Source: Trochalopteron elliotii
Lineage: Eukaryota; Chordata; Aves; Passeriformes; Leiothrichidae
Assembly: GCA_024734555.1 (NCBI GenBank)
Contig: JANPWX010000038.1
Location: 1,578,450-1,642,449, forward strand
Direction of reading: 5' to 3'
Length of the DNA stretch: 64,000 nt
The position numbers and the translations under genes were made by a program. Below the pieces are notes generated by a model. The model made no database searches, was not told the DNA's origin, and saw only the letters and a program-made list of their open reading frames with translations. Shown here piece after piece: positions 10,985 through 23,278 of this stretch (position 1 is the stretch's first letter; every line of letters begins with the position of its first letter).

Positions 10985-11625
10985 ATTTCAGAAGGTGCTG
11001 GGAAAAAGATGAATTTCAGTGACCCTCTGCCACAGCTTAACTCCTGCCAGCAACCAAGCCCTGTGTAGGCCCTTACTCATTCCCCCACCAGCAGCTTCAG
11101 GGAGAGAACACGAAAAGTACAAGAAAACACATGGGTTGAGATAATGACAGTGTAATAGGGAAAACGAAAGTCACTCACACAAGCAAAACAAAACAAGGAA
11201 TTAATTCACTGCTTCCCATGGGCGGACAGGTGTTCAGCCATCTCCAGTAGAGCAAGGCCCCATCACACTTAATGGTTACCTGGGAAGACAAACAACATCA
11301 CTCCGAATGTCTCCCCCTCCCTCCTCCTTCCCCCCACTTTATATACTGAACATGATTTCCTGTGGTCTGGAATATCACTTTGTTCAGCTGGGGTCACCTG
11401 TCCTGGCTGTGTCTCTTCCCAACCCCCACGCACCAGCAACTTCCTTGCCAGCATGGCCATATGAAAAGCAGAAAAGGCCTTTTCCCTGTGTAAGCCCTGC
11501 TCAGAAATAAGAGAAACATCTCCATGTTATGAACCCTCTGTTCGGCACAAATCCAAAACACAGCCCCTGGATACCAGTCACTGTGAAGATAATTAATTCT
11601 ACCCCAGAATTCTACCCTGGTTTGT
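10985..11625 (-). mobile_element. Solo LTR of an avian endogenous retrovirus, minus strand
   Basis: Read on the minus strand, the order matches a widespread avian LTR family. It has a TGTT(T)TGGATTT-type U3 segment, then GGACACAGCC-like and CAGCTGA-like segments, a TATA box (TATATAAA, 11345-11338), CTTCCCAGGTAACC, GGCTGAACACC, CCATGGGAAGCAGTGAATT, and a 3' end near CTTGGTTGCTGGCAGGAGTT. The poly(A) signal of the family appears mutated (ATTACA near 11150). No internal retroviral sequence flanks it, which is why I call it a solo LTR. It is diverged, and both termini are degraded, so the ends are approximate. The open frames at 11269-11460 and 11307-11510 lie inside it and are not genes. Confidence 0.8.
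11338..11345 (-). promoter_or_regulatory. Retained TATA box of the LTR
   Basis: TATATAAA on the minus strand sits at the U3/R position expected for this LTR family. If active, it would drive transcription towards lower coordinates. Confidence 0.6.
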
Positions 11626-14600
11626 ACTATGAACTTCTTGGAGACCCAGGAGAGTCACTAAAATATTGGCAGGGTGCAGTCTGGATGGAATTATGGGTGA
11701 ACAAAATTGTGGCATGAGTTATGATACTCAAGAGTTTTAATATGTGACATTTTTTCATTTACTTGGAAATCTGCACCTTAGCTGTTACAACAGAGACATG
11801 TTAAAAGCATGAGTTATGAGTTGATCTGAAGGGAGGTGCCTTGTGGATGTGAACATAATGCTGGTCAATGTAGCACAAAAAAAGAAAGCTTTTATGTCTG
11901 CTAACTGGTAGATTGTATTCAGGTTAATTTCTCATTAGTATTAGTGTTTGAGTTTAATATAAAATCATCTTAAACCTTTTTGGTCTCATAACCATCAAAT
12001 TAAATAAAATTAATATTATTTCTTACCTTTAAAATTGCAAGACCAATTTATTTTTTACAAAAATCTCAGCAAATATGAAAAAAATTATTCTACAAAGAAA
12101 AGGACTTTTAAATTACTTGTGGTGTGTAGTGATTTTGGATGATTGCTCTAGGCATTTCACAGAATCATTTTATGGTGAATTTAATACTAGCTTTCTGAAA
12201 GATGCATGCAAAGATAACTACTCAAACCCGCACTTTCACTAAAAACTTCCTACATGGAATGATCTTTCCCTTTCCTCCTGGATGATTGTCTCTATTTCTC
12301 TCTGACATTAGGGCAAAGCATGGGACAGATAAAGCAGATAGATACACTTTAATAAAGGAAAAAATTATCTTCTGATGATTAACAGAACTAAGTGGCCAAC
12401 TCCAACTATTTTGGAAATAATTTACAGGCAAAATTGAGCTCACACTCTAGATGCTACCACGTACTTGTTCCTTCTGTGCTGTTTATTTCTGAGGCAGCCT
12501 GTATGGACATGGGTTTCTTGACACAGCAAAGCTTTTGCTGTCAGACAGTCTGCTTTTTCTGGTCTTGCCGTGCCTCAGCTCAGTTGACTCTGTCTAAAAT
12601 AATGAGACAAAACATCATGCTATTCATCTCCATCCCTTTTAGGAACTGCTGTGTATCTTCACCGTGGATAAAAGATCATATATTGGTGAAATTATCCAGC
12701 TCAGGGGCTGGGCAGATTTTCATATTTTGTTATTAAATAAGTTGGAAGTTTTTTCCTTCACTTCTTTTGAGGCTACATCCTAAGAACATATAGTCTAACA
12801 AATATACAAATAGACATATAAAATGTCCTCTCACATTGTGAGAAATGGATAATTTAAAAGATTAACCAGGAAGAAAACAAAGAAACAAACAATGATAAAA
12901 CCACATACACACACAAAACCCCAAAACCCCCAACCAGCCAACCAACCACAAAAAAAAAACCCAAACCAAAAAAAGCACACAGAATCACTGTGAATTAAGC
13001 AGTCAAGCAGGAAATGGAAACCTCAACATCTCCTGACACTGTTTATGTATTTGGAATGTGACGATTCCAAAATCTAATCAAGAAGCCTTGTAGTGAGTTA
13101 ATAATTGTGGTATTTGGTACTTCTGAACAGACAGCACTTACAAAGCAACAAAACCTCCTTTTAACTCGGTTATAAAAAACCATTATTAATAGCTGTCTGG
13201 AAATGGAGAGTTATTAGAGAATGTGTGATTTGTCATTTGGATTGCAGCTGCTTTGTTGGTGTAAAACTCTCTTCACAGACCTGTAATTGCATGACCTTAA
13301 GTACGGCTAACTTAATTATAATTTTAAACAAGTTAATTAGATTATTTGATGAATTATGGTATGTAGAGAACTTGGCACAGTGTTCAAGATGAATGGAAGT
13401 GAGCCTTAACCTTTACTTCCATGAAGAGGTTCTGCATTTTCTGGTAATGCTTCTTTATGCTATCAGTACAGAAAGTCTTGTTAAATTTTTACGAGGAAGT
13501 TTAAAATTCCTCCAGTTTATGAAGTAATGAACAAAAAGCCTACTCTTTATTTATTTTTTCTGATTAACCCACTGTATTAGCAAAGTTGTACTTATGTCAG
13601 CATGGGTGGTAACCTACATGAATGAAATCAGTCTCGTTTAGCTACTTCTCTCAAGTGCATGCTGAATTTAAAAGTAGGCATTAACATGAACTTGCTGAGT
13701 ACAAATATTTTTGCAGGGATTTCTATAAGGTCTGATCTCTGCATAGTGGGGTTCTCAGTTTACACGTTATATAGTGATAGAATTTATTGAAATGGAAATG
13801 CGGAAAAATCAGAAAATGTTTGGATTCAATTGAAGGAGCACAGAAAGAAGGATTCATCACACATTTCTTTAAAAAACCTTTTTCCTCAAGATAAATCATG
13901 AATTTGGATAGGGAAAGGGAGACTGCAATACTCTTAGTACATCAAGCTTAGTATAATCTTCAATTTTTTTTTTAAGTAGGCTATGAGAAAAAAAGATATT
14001 ATAATGTTAATATATAGTTAATTAAACATATTATTCAATTACAGGACTTATTTTATACATTAATAAAACTGGAAGTACGTTTGTATAGTCTAAGGATGAA
14101 GAGTGTACATATATTTTACCCAGTCTGAGAGATTGTTGGACTTTGGCTGTTGGATGAGTTTCAGCCATGATACTAAAGGTGCCCTGCTCAAATCATCCTA
14201 TTTTATCCCTATTGGAGGATTTTTTTGCAAGACCTAATGAGTTGTGTGGACCAAAAGATCCATGCCTTTTTTAAAAGAAATGAAAAATCACACATGTCAA
14301 TGACTTTGAGGCACTGGGAATCTGAGAACATAGTTCTTTGTGGTTAAGTTAAGAGACAGTGTTATTGTTTTTATGTATTAGGATCAGGAGGTCCATAAAA
14401 TAAATTGCACAAAAATATCTACTTCAATATATTTAGTAGTTCAGGCCCATAGTACTAAAATATTGAACTTCTTGACACTTTCAGATCAGATAGTAACAGA
14501 TGGCCCACAGCAGAATTAGTTAGGTGAAAAGTGTATTCTTTCCTCTGTCCTATGTGGATAGTCCTCTGAACATGGATATAAATACTCTTACACATTTGTG

Positions 14601-17600
14601 TAAGCCCAGTCTATTTCTCCTAGGACCCAAGCCTCTGAAATAAAAGGTTCCATTCACTTGAGCTGTGGATGGATTTGTCACATACAAAATGCTCTCAGGA
14701 AACAGCATCTACTGATACAAACTGTTAATTTTGCTGATGTCTTTTTTACATGATAACATTAAAATAGTGTTTTGTCTAGGCTTATTTTTAGAGCTGGAGT
14801 AGTTATACATATGGAGAGACAGCTGTACATGTGAATTGAAAAAAAGCTTGTGGGAATTTTTGTTTGCATTCCTTCTTTAGATATGCTGTTGAAGAATTAG
14901 GACTGTACACAGAAGAAAACACTTCATAAAAGAAGAATCTCACTTCTTTCTTTTATCTTTCCAGTTATGTGTATCTATTTTCAGAATATGGTGTAAATAG
15001 TCTGCAGTTTTGAAAAAGGACTGTAGAACACATAGAACTCTAGAAAACAAATAATAAACATCAACAAAATTTTTTTAGTTGCTTAAAGTTGCACATTATT
15101 AGTTCTCGAAATGTAATCACTTTCCCTCTGCTGCAGCATAAATGTTCAGCATCATCTTTATAGATAAAAAGTTTGGAATAGTTGCTCCTCTTAGAAAGCG
15201 CAAGCACATACTTTTGAATTAACAATATTTTAATATAAGCACATATAATGTTAACTCTCAGTAACATACTTAATGAAAACATTTTTATTGATAGCTATTT
15301 CTATCACTGGAAGCAGAGAGAAAATGTACTTTCTGTTAATATGTTTGCATTTAATACTGCCTTTGATAACAAGAATGTGACTCAAAATGTGACCTTCTCA
15401 ATAATGAGAAGCCCAGACTGTTTTGTTTAAGTGTTCTCTGGTGAGTTTTGACCATAGAGGAAAGTACCTTTAATGTTGGTCTGCGCTGTCCTTGAAATTC
15501 AAGGAAATTTAAGCCTTGTATTTGTAAAATATCTTTCCATTTTAGGTGGGTTCAGTCCTAGATGAGACTTGTGTTGGTGGTTTTCAAGGTACAACTTCTG
15601 TCTCCTGTACTGGATTGTGTCCTGTTATGCATTACTCTGATACTCATGAGCACAAAATCATATTAAGATCCAGGACATGGCAGGAGTTCCTGGAAAGGAC
15701 AAATTTAGTGCAACTACCTGGAATACCATTGCTGAAATGTCAACATTGGGGAAAAAAAGAAACAAAAAAACAACCAAACAAAACAAAATTTTTCTTAAAA
15801 GGTATGTATCTTCAAATATTAAACTTCAGTTAATGGACTTTCTTTACAGGCAGAAAAATCCCTATCATTCAGTGAAAAAAATTTTTTTCAGTGTTTCTCC
15901 TGAATCTGAGACATCTAGTACTCTTTGATTTGTTCAAGATGGAGCACTCTAAGAAACCCAGTGATTGATTCCATTTCTGGCTGTTTATCCCATTTTCTCG
16001 TTACATTTTCAGATTGTTATCCAAGACTTTCATTGTTCCATTTTTCAAGTTTCCAATGCAACAAACGTCCCAAACCACAACTGTCTTGCTTGAGCATAAA
16101 GGCTGGTAACCCGAGGAAAAATTGCTTCTGATTATTTATGTTGCTCTCTCCAAGTAGACAACAGGGCTCAAGCTGATGAAGCCTTTCAAACAGTTTCTGC
16201 AATATGTAGTTGATCACAGGCTTCTTCTCATGCTCAGACTGTATATCTCTTGTAATGGTTTGCCTAGGAGCAAGACTGAAAGAATATTTGCTGCATAATT
16301 ATTGGGACAAGTTGCTAAGTAATTAAACTTAGGAGACACTTTCATTTTTTATCATGTCTCTTCCTTGGAAGGAATATAGCTTAGAAAAGGGGGGTTTAGG
16401 CATTCTTCAACAGCATGCAAAAATTCAATACTAAATCTTTTTCTGCAAGGTTGGAGCATTGCTGTTTTGGTAATTTTCCCTGGTATATTTTCCACTGATT
16501 ATATAAATTTTGAAAGTTTAGTGATACTAAATGCAGTGAAGCTATTTATTAGTTGCTTGACATTTGCTGAGTTTGCTGGGTAATAAATAAGCCATTATAA
16601 TTGCTAATAATGAGAATCCAAATGCCCTACCACTGAAAGTATTCATGCAGAATAGTTCTATTGGATTTGAATTTACCAGTAATCTGACAAGTTATTAGTT
16701 AGAGAAGGAACTCTAATGAAACTACCTATGTCATCTATTGAGCCTATGTCTGTTTCATCCTTCACTTCGTGTGAGGAGCATTTTTAGTTGTTTCTTCCAT
16801 GAATGTTCAAACCAGATAGCACAGTCACTAGAGATGCGAAGGTCTAAGGAAGAGTGTTGCTTATCAGCAAACCTGTGGATTTTTTGGAGGAGGACTGTTT
16901 GAGTTAAGATGACCTGATTCAAAGACGTTTTACAAAAATGGGTTTAAAGAAAATAGGAGCCTTGTTAGTTTTACTATATTTCTCAATGTATTGCTCTTAA
17001 AGTCAGTGTTAGAAATATACAAATACAGGAGCTGTCTTAGACTTACACGGCATAAGACACCATCTATGTAAATAACTGGGTTTATGATTATGGATCTTAA
17101 ATAGACTGACAGCTCATCAACGTGAAGATTAATGGTAGGATGTTTGAATATTGTAAAATATGTCGATGAATATGTATTCCAGTTCTGAAACCAATTTGCT
17201 GCATCCATGTTTATTTCTTTTCTGAATTTGGGTTTTGCACGTACTTAAATGATTGTTTTCCTGTCTGGGAAGCAGATTTTAAAATTACCCATATATGTAT
17301 TTATAGAAAGTATTTTATAATTTGATGTACTTGAATGTGTATGCCAGGAATATACTGTGTACTAATTCAGTACACTGAAGAGTACTTCAGCAAAGTCTTA
17401 AGATGCATCTGTTCAACTCTACCTATGAAAAAGAAACATTGAGTTGTGATGAAATATTTTTGGAGATAATAAATTTAACAAACAAAAAAATCCTTTAAAA
17501 TGGTAAATAGTTGCGTACCAAAAACACATTACAAGAAACTGAGATTGGTATTCTGGGAAGGAAAAAAACCAAAAAAATACCATCCAGATTTTCTGTTTAT

Positions 17601-20600
17601 TTTTTCTGAAATCTTAGAATCTGAGATAATATATCTGTAACTTTCTAACACGTTTGAGCAACAATACTGATGATGATCAAATACTGTTACAGCATTAACA
17701 GGCAGAATTTCTTACAAAGTACTGTTATGCAGACTAAGAATGTATTGGAGACACAGAAACTCGAAGGTCACTTGAACAGCCTGAACTGTAAGCTCCATCA
17801 GCTACAAAAATCCAGAGCGGCTCTTCAGATGGAAACTTATGTAAAATGTATTGAGTGCTGTAATCTCCCCAAAGTCATCAGATATCTCCTGCAGTGCTCC
17901 TTCTAATATTAAAATTAATACAATATTTTAAAACTAGTGGATAAAACTTTGCAGCATCAGTAATTTAAATACAATTACTTTGAGCTGAAAATTTTTGTTC
18001 ATAACTAAGCATTCAACAAGGAGTGAAAAACAGAAAGTTTAAAATAAAGAGAATGGGTCTAGTCATCAACATCTAGTATAAATATGTTGAATAAGACATG
18101 ATACACTGAATATCTTTGGCTGATTGTTTGGAAGAGTTCACAGATATGTGCTAATAGAACTTAACCACTGGAAGAAATATTTGCATTAGCTTAATCTCAT
18201 GAGTGACAACTATACTGTCAATATTAAATGAGATCCTGGCTTCTGCGAACAAGCATGAAAAATAATATCATAATTTCAACAGAAACAATTGCTTCCATGA
18301 ACATTTTTTTTTCTAATTTCTTGTCATTGTTTTCTAAGAGATATAAAATACTAAAAGGCATTAAGGAGAAGAATTACACATGAAGAAAACAGCACAAGAA
18401 CCAGAACTATGAATTTGAAAACAGTTCCATAGGAGGTGAGTTTATTCCACACAGATTAGTGAGTAAAGTGTTAGAAAACAGATCTGCTGGTTTTCAGGAT
18501 TTTTTTTGTGTAGATCCAATAGTATTCTGTAGAAAAGTTTATTCCTGCAGACAGCTTTTTCTTAATACTTTGTGCAAAAGCCCAGAGTCTTGATAGTGTA
18601 GTTGTATGAAGAGTCAAATATTCCTAGAATGTGTATATGCTCTGTATATTTGATATAACATTGTATAATTTTATAAACATTGAGAATAGTGACCTTTCAG
18701 GTGAGTGAAAAAACAGAAAAGGAGAAGGAGAAAAACCTACAGAAAAGTGAAAATACAAAACCCCCTACCTATTTTGAAAATAAAGCTTTTTGCTTTCCTA
18801 GACTGGAAATGCTTGAAGAAGATCTGGTGAAAACATTTTCAAAGAGTACCACATTAGAGGGGAAAGTTAAAATATAGATTGGTTCAAATACCTCTTATTT
18901 CTTAAAAAATTGTAGTAACAAATGGATGCAACAATTATTTTAAAATTTTCAAGATTTATAGTAATTTTTCTTGTCTGTGCTCTTGACCTTTCTGTTTCAT
19001 TCTACTTATTTTTAGTTAAGTTTATTGCACCATAAATATCCCAGTCTAATTCAGCTGATCTATGTCAAAGGTTTTTTTAGCACTAAACCATTTCTATCAT
19101 CAGCAAGGAATCATCCTCAAATTCTATTGAAAATGAATCATATCTTTGTTCCTCTGTTTCATTTAATTTCTGTAATTGTCCTATTTCTTTTTTCCATGCC
19201 TACCCCAAATGTTCCTATTTTCTTCTACTTTGCCACAAGCTGAGAGTAATTTGCATTGCAGTTCTGGAATTAGAGGTACTGATATATCAAACAGTACACA
19301 ATAATACTTTGTAGGTCTTCAATATTTTAAAAATCCTGAATCTCCCTTTGTTTTTCTTATAGATCTTTCTAATTTTCTGAGCAGCAGAAGAAAGATCTTT
19401 CAAATTACAGAGTAGGTTGAAGAATGAATAATAAACTGTATCAAAACCAAAGAAATACTTGTAAAATACCATTGAAATACTAATTTCAAATAGAGTGAAG
19501 AGATATCTTGGAAATAGGAAGAATAATATTTAATACCTTAAAAGAACTTGGTGTACCTTGTATACTTGTAACAGAAGAATAGTTTCATTTCATGTATCCA
19601 GAAAAAGGCAATCTGATTTGAAATGGAATCTTAAACAAAGTTGATTCATTATCTTATAAAGCAGATTCACTGTGAACAAAAATTCTTCAAATATTAAGAC
19701 ATGCTTAAAGATGGGAACTAGAATAGGAATAAAATCTTGTGTTTTTGTTAAAATAAGTGAACAAATATTGTCAGTCAGGTGTCACATGCATTTCTATTCA
19801 CATATCAGTACAGAGATTTTTATATGCACCCCACCACCATTAACCATCACAATAAAAACTTCACAAGCAGTTTTGAAATTATCTGAGAGCATGTGAATAA
19901 ACCTGTGAACTGTGCTGTCAATGAAATCATTGGGAGCAGCTGTAGGTGTTCTACATCCACCTAAATACATCAACAGAATTATAATTACAGCAGATTCTCT
20001 TAACTCTGATAAGTATAAGCCAGCTTTCCTTTAGCTGAAAAATTAATATCAGTGTATTATAGTTATTTGCAGAGAAATTACTACCAAAATCCAAACATTA
20101 CATGTTGTGAAAGAATCACATTTGAATAGCTGGAATAAAAGGACTATACACAGTGTATAAACCTAATGAACACTAATAATTTGTCATGTCTGTATAGCTA
20201 TACCATGACTAACCTAGAGGTGAAGTCTGAAATAAAGATCAATGTTTCTGTCACTTTTTTAAAACAGTAGTACAAATGAAGGACAGTTGAAAGCTATATA
20301 CAGGTACAACTAAGAGCTCAGATGAGATTTGCATTTATGAAAATTTGGATTTTGTGAATTAAGGAATTTTAGTTTTAAATTAAAGTGTTTTTGTTAATCT
20401 AATTGGTAGACTGATTCAAATTTAACAGGACTTGAAAAGCATCCATTGGTGTGTGTGAAATTTCCATGACAGACAGCAGAAAAAAATTTTCAAAGTTAAC
20501 ATAGAAAATACTTTGGAAAAAACAACAATATAGATGCAACACTTACAACACATGTACCTGAGAGAAAGATCCTCCAATTATCTGTTAAATTATCCTCCAA

Positions 20601-21430
20601 TTATCACTGTAAAAGCAACTTGGCACAAATCCAAAACTGCTATCTTTCTTTACTGTTTGGTATATTTTGTTTGGAAAAATTATATTCAGTTTCCAATGTG
20701 TCAGAAACTGTCATATGACTACTTCTCTGTCTAGTTTTTCAAATTGAATTTAATCTAGTATGTATTACCTTTAAATCTTACCCTGATCTCTAAACAAATT
20801 AACCAATTATGACCTTCTCACTCCTTATACAAGCAAGGAATTTAAATTATAATAGTGTATTCTGGGTGAGCTGGAGCAGCAGGCTGTGCAAAACTGGTTT
20901 TAAGCCATAATTTTTTTCTGTTGTCATGGAATAGGAGAATTATTTATTGTAAGTACCCAAAATAGTTTTGAGCAGCCTCAGAACTGTGTTCTGATACATC
21001 TAATCATTTGTGCTTTATGAAATACTATATGCCCTTCTCTGGGGAGTGAAATACTTCAACCAGAGATGTGATTAATCAGTAAATTTTTCTTCTACATCCT
21101 GTCCACTGAAAATAAGATGCTGTGAACTAAAATGACTTCCACTGTGTGTGAGGAAACAATGACTATTTTACTCTTTGGGCCCTGATTTTATCACACAGGG
21201 ATGTTAGGATGCATTTTAGAGATGTAAAAGCTGTGCACCGAGTTGTTTTTCATCAAAGGCAAGTAAAGCTGAGGCAACAACATAACACCTGGGTAAACAC
21301 CTGGTGGCTTAAATACATTGTCAGGGTACAAGAGGCAGCTAAAAATACTTGAGTTTGAGGAAACATGGAACAACTGTTGCTCCAATGCTCTTCGCATTTG
21401 AAAGGTGCATGCAAGAATACACAAGTAATG
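11626..21430. other. Long unique AT-rich stretch without supported genes
   Basis: About 9.8 kb without a repeat or complete exon I can defend. It contains an A/C-rich low-complexity tract (12901-12974). Two short plus-strand segments (17733-17906 and 18802-18877) look like coiled-coil exon fragments and are listed as findings. Homeodomain-like AT motifs occur near 13300-13345 and 16590-16615. All other open frames here are under 100 codons and have no domain. Confidence 0.5.
12901..12974. repeat. A/C-rich low-complexity tract
   Basis: Runs of ACACAC, CCCCAAAACCCCC, CCAACCAACC and a run of A. It behaves like a degenerate microsatellite. Confidence 0.75.
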
Positions 21431-21510
21431 CTATCTCTGAAATTTAAGCTTCACTGTTATTTGTTTCCTTCTATCTCTGAAATTTAAGCTTCACTTTTAT
21501 TTGTTTCCTT
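21431..21510. repeat. Tandem duplication, 2 x 40 bp, one mismatch
   Basis: Bases 21431-21470 and 21471-21510 are identical except for G at 21456 against T at 21496. The unit begins CTATCTCTGAAATTTAAGCT. The high identity points to a young duplication, or to an assembly or allelic difference. Confidence 0.95.
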
Positions 21511-22946
21511 CTAGATTTTTGTGTTTTTAAGGTTAATTGGTTGTTGTGTATCTGCTGCCCTCATCTTGAGTGAAGAATGTCAAAGAGCTTATTAGAAGTA
21601 GGATAGAAGAAGCAATTTACGAGATGTTCTGACCACAGTATAAATCTGAGATGATTTTCCTCCTCTTTAATGATCTGTATGTTACTGCCCTTTGAAGAGT
21701 TTAACAATCAAGAAGATGTTTCAATATCTTCAGAAAAATACTTTATACAAAGATTGATCAGACTGGTTTTAGCATTGTACTCTCAATAGGGATCCAAGTT
21801 TGCATCTGCATGAAAAATATAACTTTCTCTTTGTCAGCATTCCAATTACTAGTAGTTCCAGTAAATACCTTATAAGTTAAGAATAATTTTAAGACTATGT
21901 TTAAAAATTAATCATCCCATAATAGAGCCTTTCGTATGCATTGCAATCTACAAAGGTAAGATGGATATATTAAAATTTTTAAGATTTTTATAAATGACAC
22001 ATTTCTGTATTGAAATTGACATTCGATTTGTAGACTATATTTGAAGAGATTAATTTATTTTATAATGATTTTTTGACTAATTTATTGATTAGAATACAGA
22101 TAGGCTTTAGTAGAAGTAAATGTTAAAAGTAAATTGTAGTAGAAGTAAAAATTAAAAGTAAATGTTTCTAAGGAGAATTACATTATCTTATTCATGCATT
22201 CAACCAGTGCCACCTTTTTGGGGTTTTTTTTGTTCAGAAAGGTTTCTTCCACTTCTTTATTGACAGTCCTCCTTTTACAGCTGACATGCTGATGCATGAC
22301 TGCTGATTGAAGAGTTCTTTTTTGGCAGCTAAGTAACCTACCTGTGCTTACTAAAGCTCTATGAACTATTAGATCATACAAAAAGGTTCACCACAAAATT
22401 AATGCCCCAATTCCATCAGAAACTTCACACTTCTGGGCAAGCTAGAAAATATTGGAAAAGATGTGAAGCAGAATATCACCCACATTCAGGTGCTGAGTTA
22501 TTCTATGCTTTTATATGGTGACCATTTCACTGCCAGTAAGCCATTTGCCATTTAAAGATAGACCAATATATTCTGCTAGGCTGTTCTTGTAAAAAAAGTA
22601 GCTAATACAGCTAGTGTACCTGGCTGTTTAGCAAGAGTTTGGAGACAGATAACTTCAACCTTAGTGATTTAAAAAGATACACTGTGTTAAAGGTTAATCC
22701 TAAATCTCTCTGAACAAACAAAAATACTATAGTGGCAATTTTCTTTCTCTTTCTTCCTTAGGAAGTAAGTAAAATTAAACAAAACTATTTGAAAATTATT
22801 TCTAAATGTTGTTACAAATTTAGGCCTTGTTATAAATTGTGGTTTTGTTTCACGTTCTATAAATAAGACACTTTTCCAAGTCCTCATATGCCAAAATTGT
22901 CACCAAATGTCCAAAATATAGGAATAAGACTCTCCAAAACTAAAGC
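21511..22946. other. Unique AT-rich DNA
   Basis: Nothing beyond the small tandem repeat at 22108-22165. The open frames at 22178-22381 and 22687-22887 (minus) have no recognisable features. Confidence 0.5.
22108..22165. repeat. Imperfect tandem repeat, 2 x 29 bp
   Basis: Two copies of a unit starting TAGTAGAAGTAAA and containing TTAAAAGTAAA lie head to tail with a few differences. Confidence 0.75.
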
Positions 22947-22965
22947 TGTGTTAAAGAGGGCATCA

Positions 22966-22971
22966 TTTATT
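22966..22971 (-). promoter_or_regulatory. LTR poly(A) signal AATAAA
   Basis: TTTATT on the plus strand, AATAAA on the minus. It is placed downstream of the LTR TATA box, as expected at the end of R. Confidence 0.65.
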
Positions 22972-23040
22972 CAGGCTTAAGATTCCACAGAGGGGATACT
23001 CCCAGCCTTATGTGGACATGTCATTTTACAAGTGTGTTGC

Positions 23041-23047
23041 ATATATA
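23041..23047 (-). promoter_or_regulatory. LTR TATA box
   Basis: TATATAT on the minus strand, about 220 bases into the LTR, followed 70 bases later by AATAAA. It is the likely retroviral core promoter, though flanking decay makes activity doubtful. Confidence 0.55.
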
Positions 23048-23264
23048 CAGTTGCTACATGCATTTTACAAGTTACCCATTACCATAAATCCCACCTCAAG
23101 CTCCCAGAGATTCAGTCCTTGTTTTGTCTATCAGAGCATTCTTGAGCCAGATATCTTCCTTTTCTCTTCCAACTGTCCTTGCTGAAGGCAGCTTTTGCAT
23201 GCCTTGTTTCAATGCTAAAATTTTCACGAGCAGTGTGAAAGTTGAATGACACCTTTTGGTATCA

Positions 23265-23278
23265 ATTCCCCCCCTTTT
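23265..23278 (-). other. Retroviral polypurine tract
   Basis: On the minus strand AAAAGGGGGGGAAT lies immediately before the TG of the LTR. This is the exact place and composition of the plus-strand primer site of retroviruses, and it fixes the LTR boundary. Confidence 0.8.

Larger units (their letters stand above)
22947..23264 (-). mobile_element. 3' LTR of an endogenous retrovirus, minus strand (318 bp)
   Basis: On the minus strand the element starts TGATACCAAAAGG directly after a polypurine tract and ends CTCTTTAACACA, so it has the 5'-TG...CA-3' ends of a retroviral LTR. Inside are a TATA box (TATATAT, 23047-23041) and, 70 bases further, a poly(A) signal AATAAA (22971-22966), in the correct order for U3-R. 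The length is typical of avian class II (alpha/beta-like) LTRs, but the class is inferred. Because the polypurine tract and internal sequence lie at higher coordinates, this is the 3' LTR. No 5' LTR copy is visible in the window. Confidence 0.82.

Noticed and set aside
11269..11510. Overlapping open frames of 63 and 67 codons
   Set aside because: Both lie inside the minus-strand LTR at 10985-11625.
12130..12180. Possible CR1 tail (TTTCACAGAATCATTTTATG)
   Set aside because: Only the tail-like words match. The CR1 3' UTR that should follow is absent.
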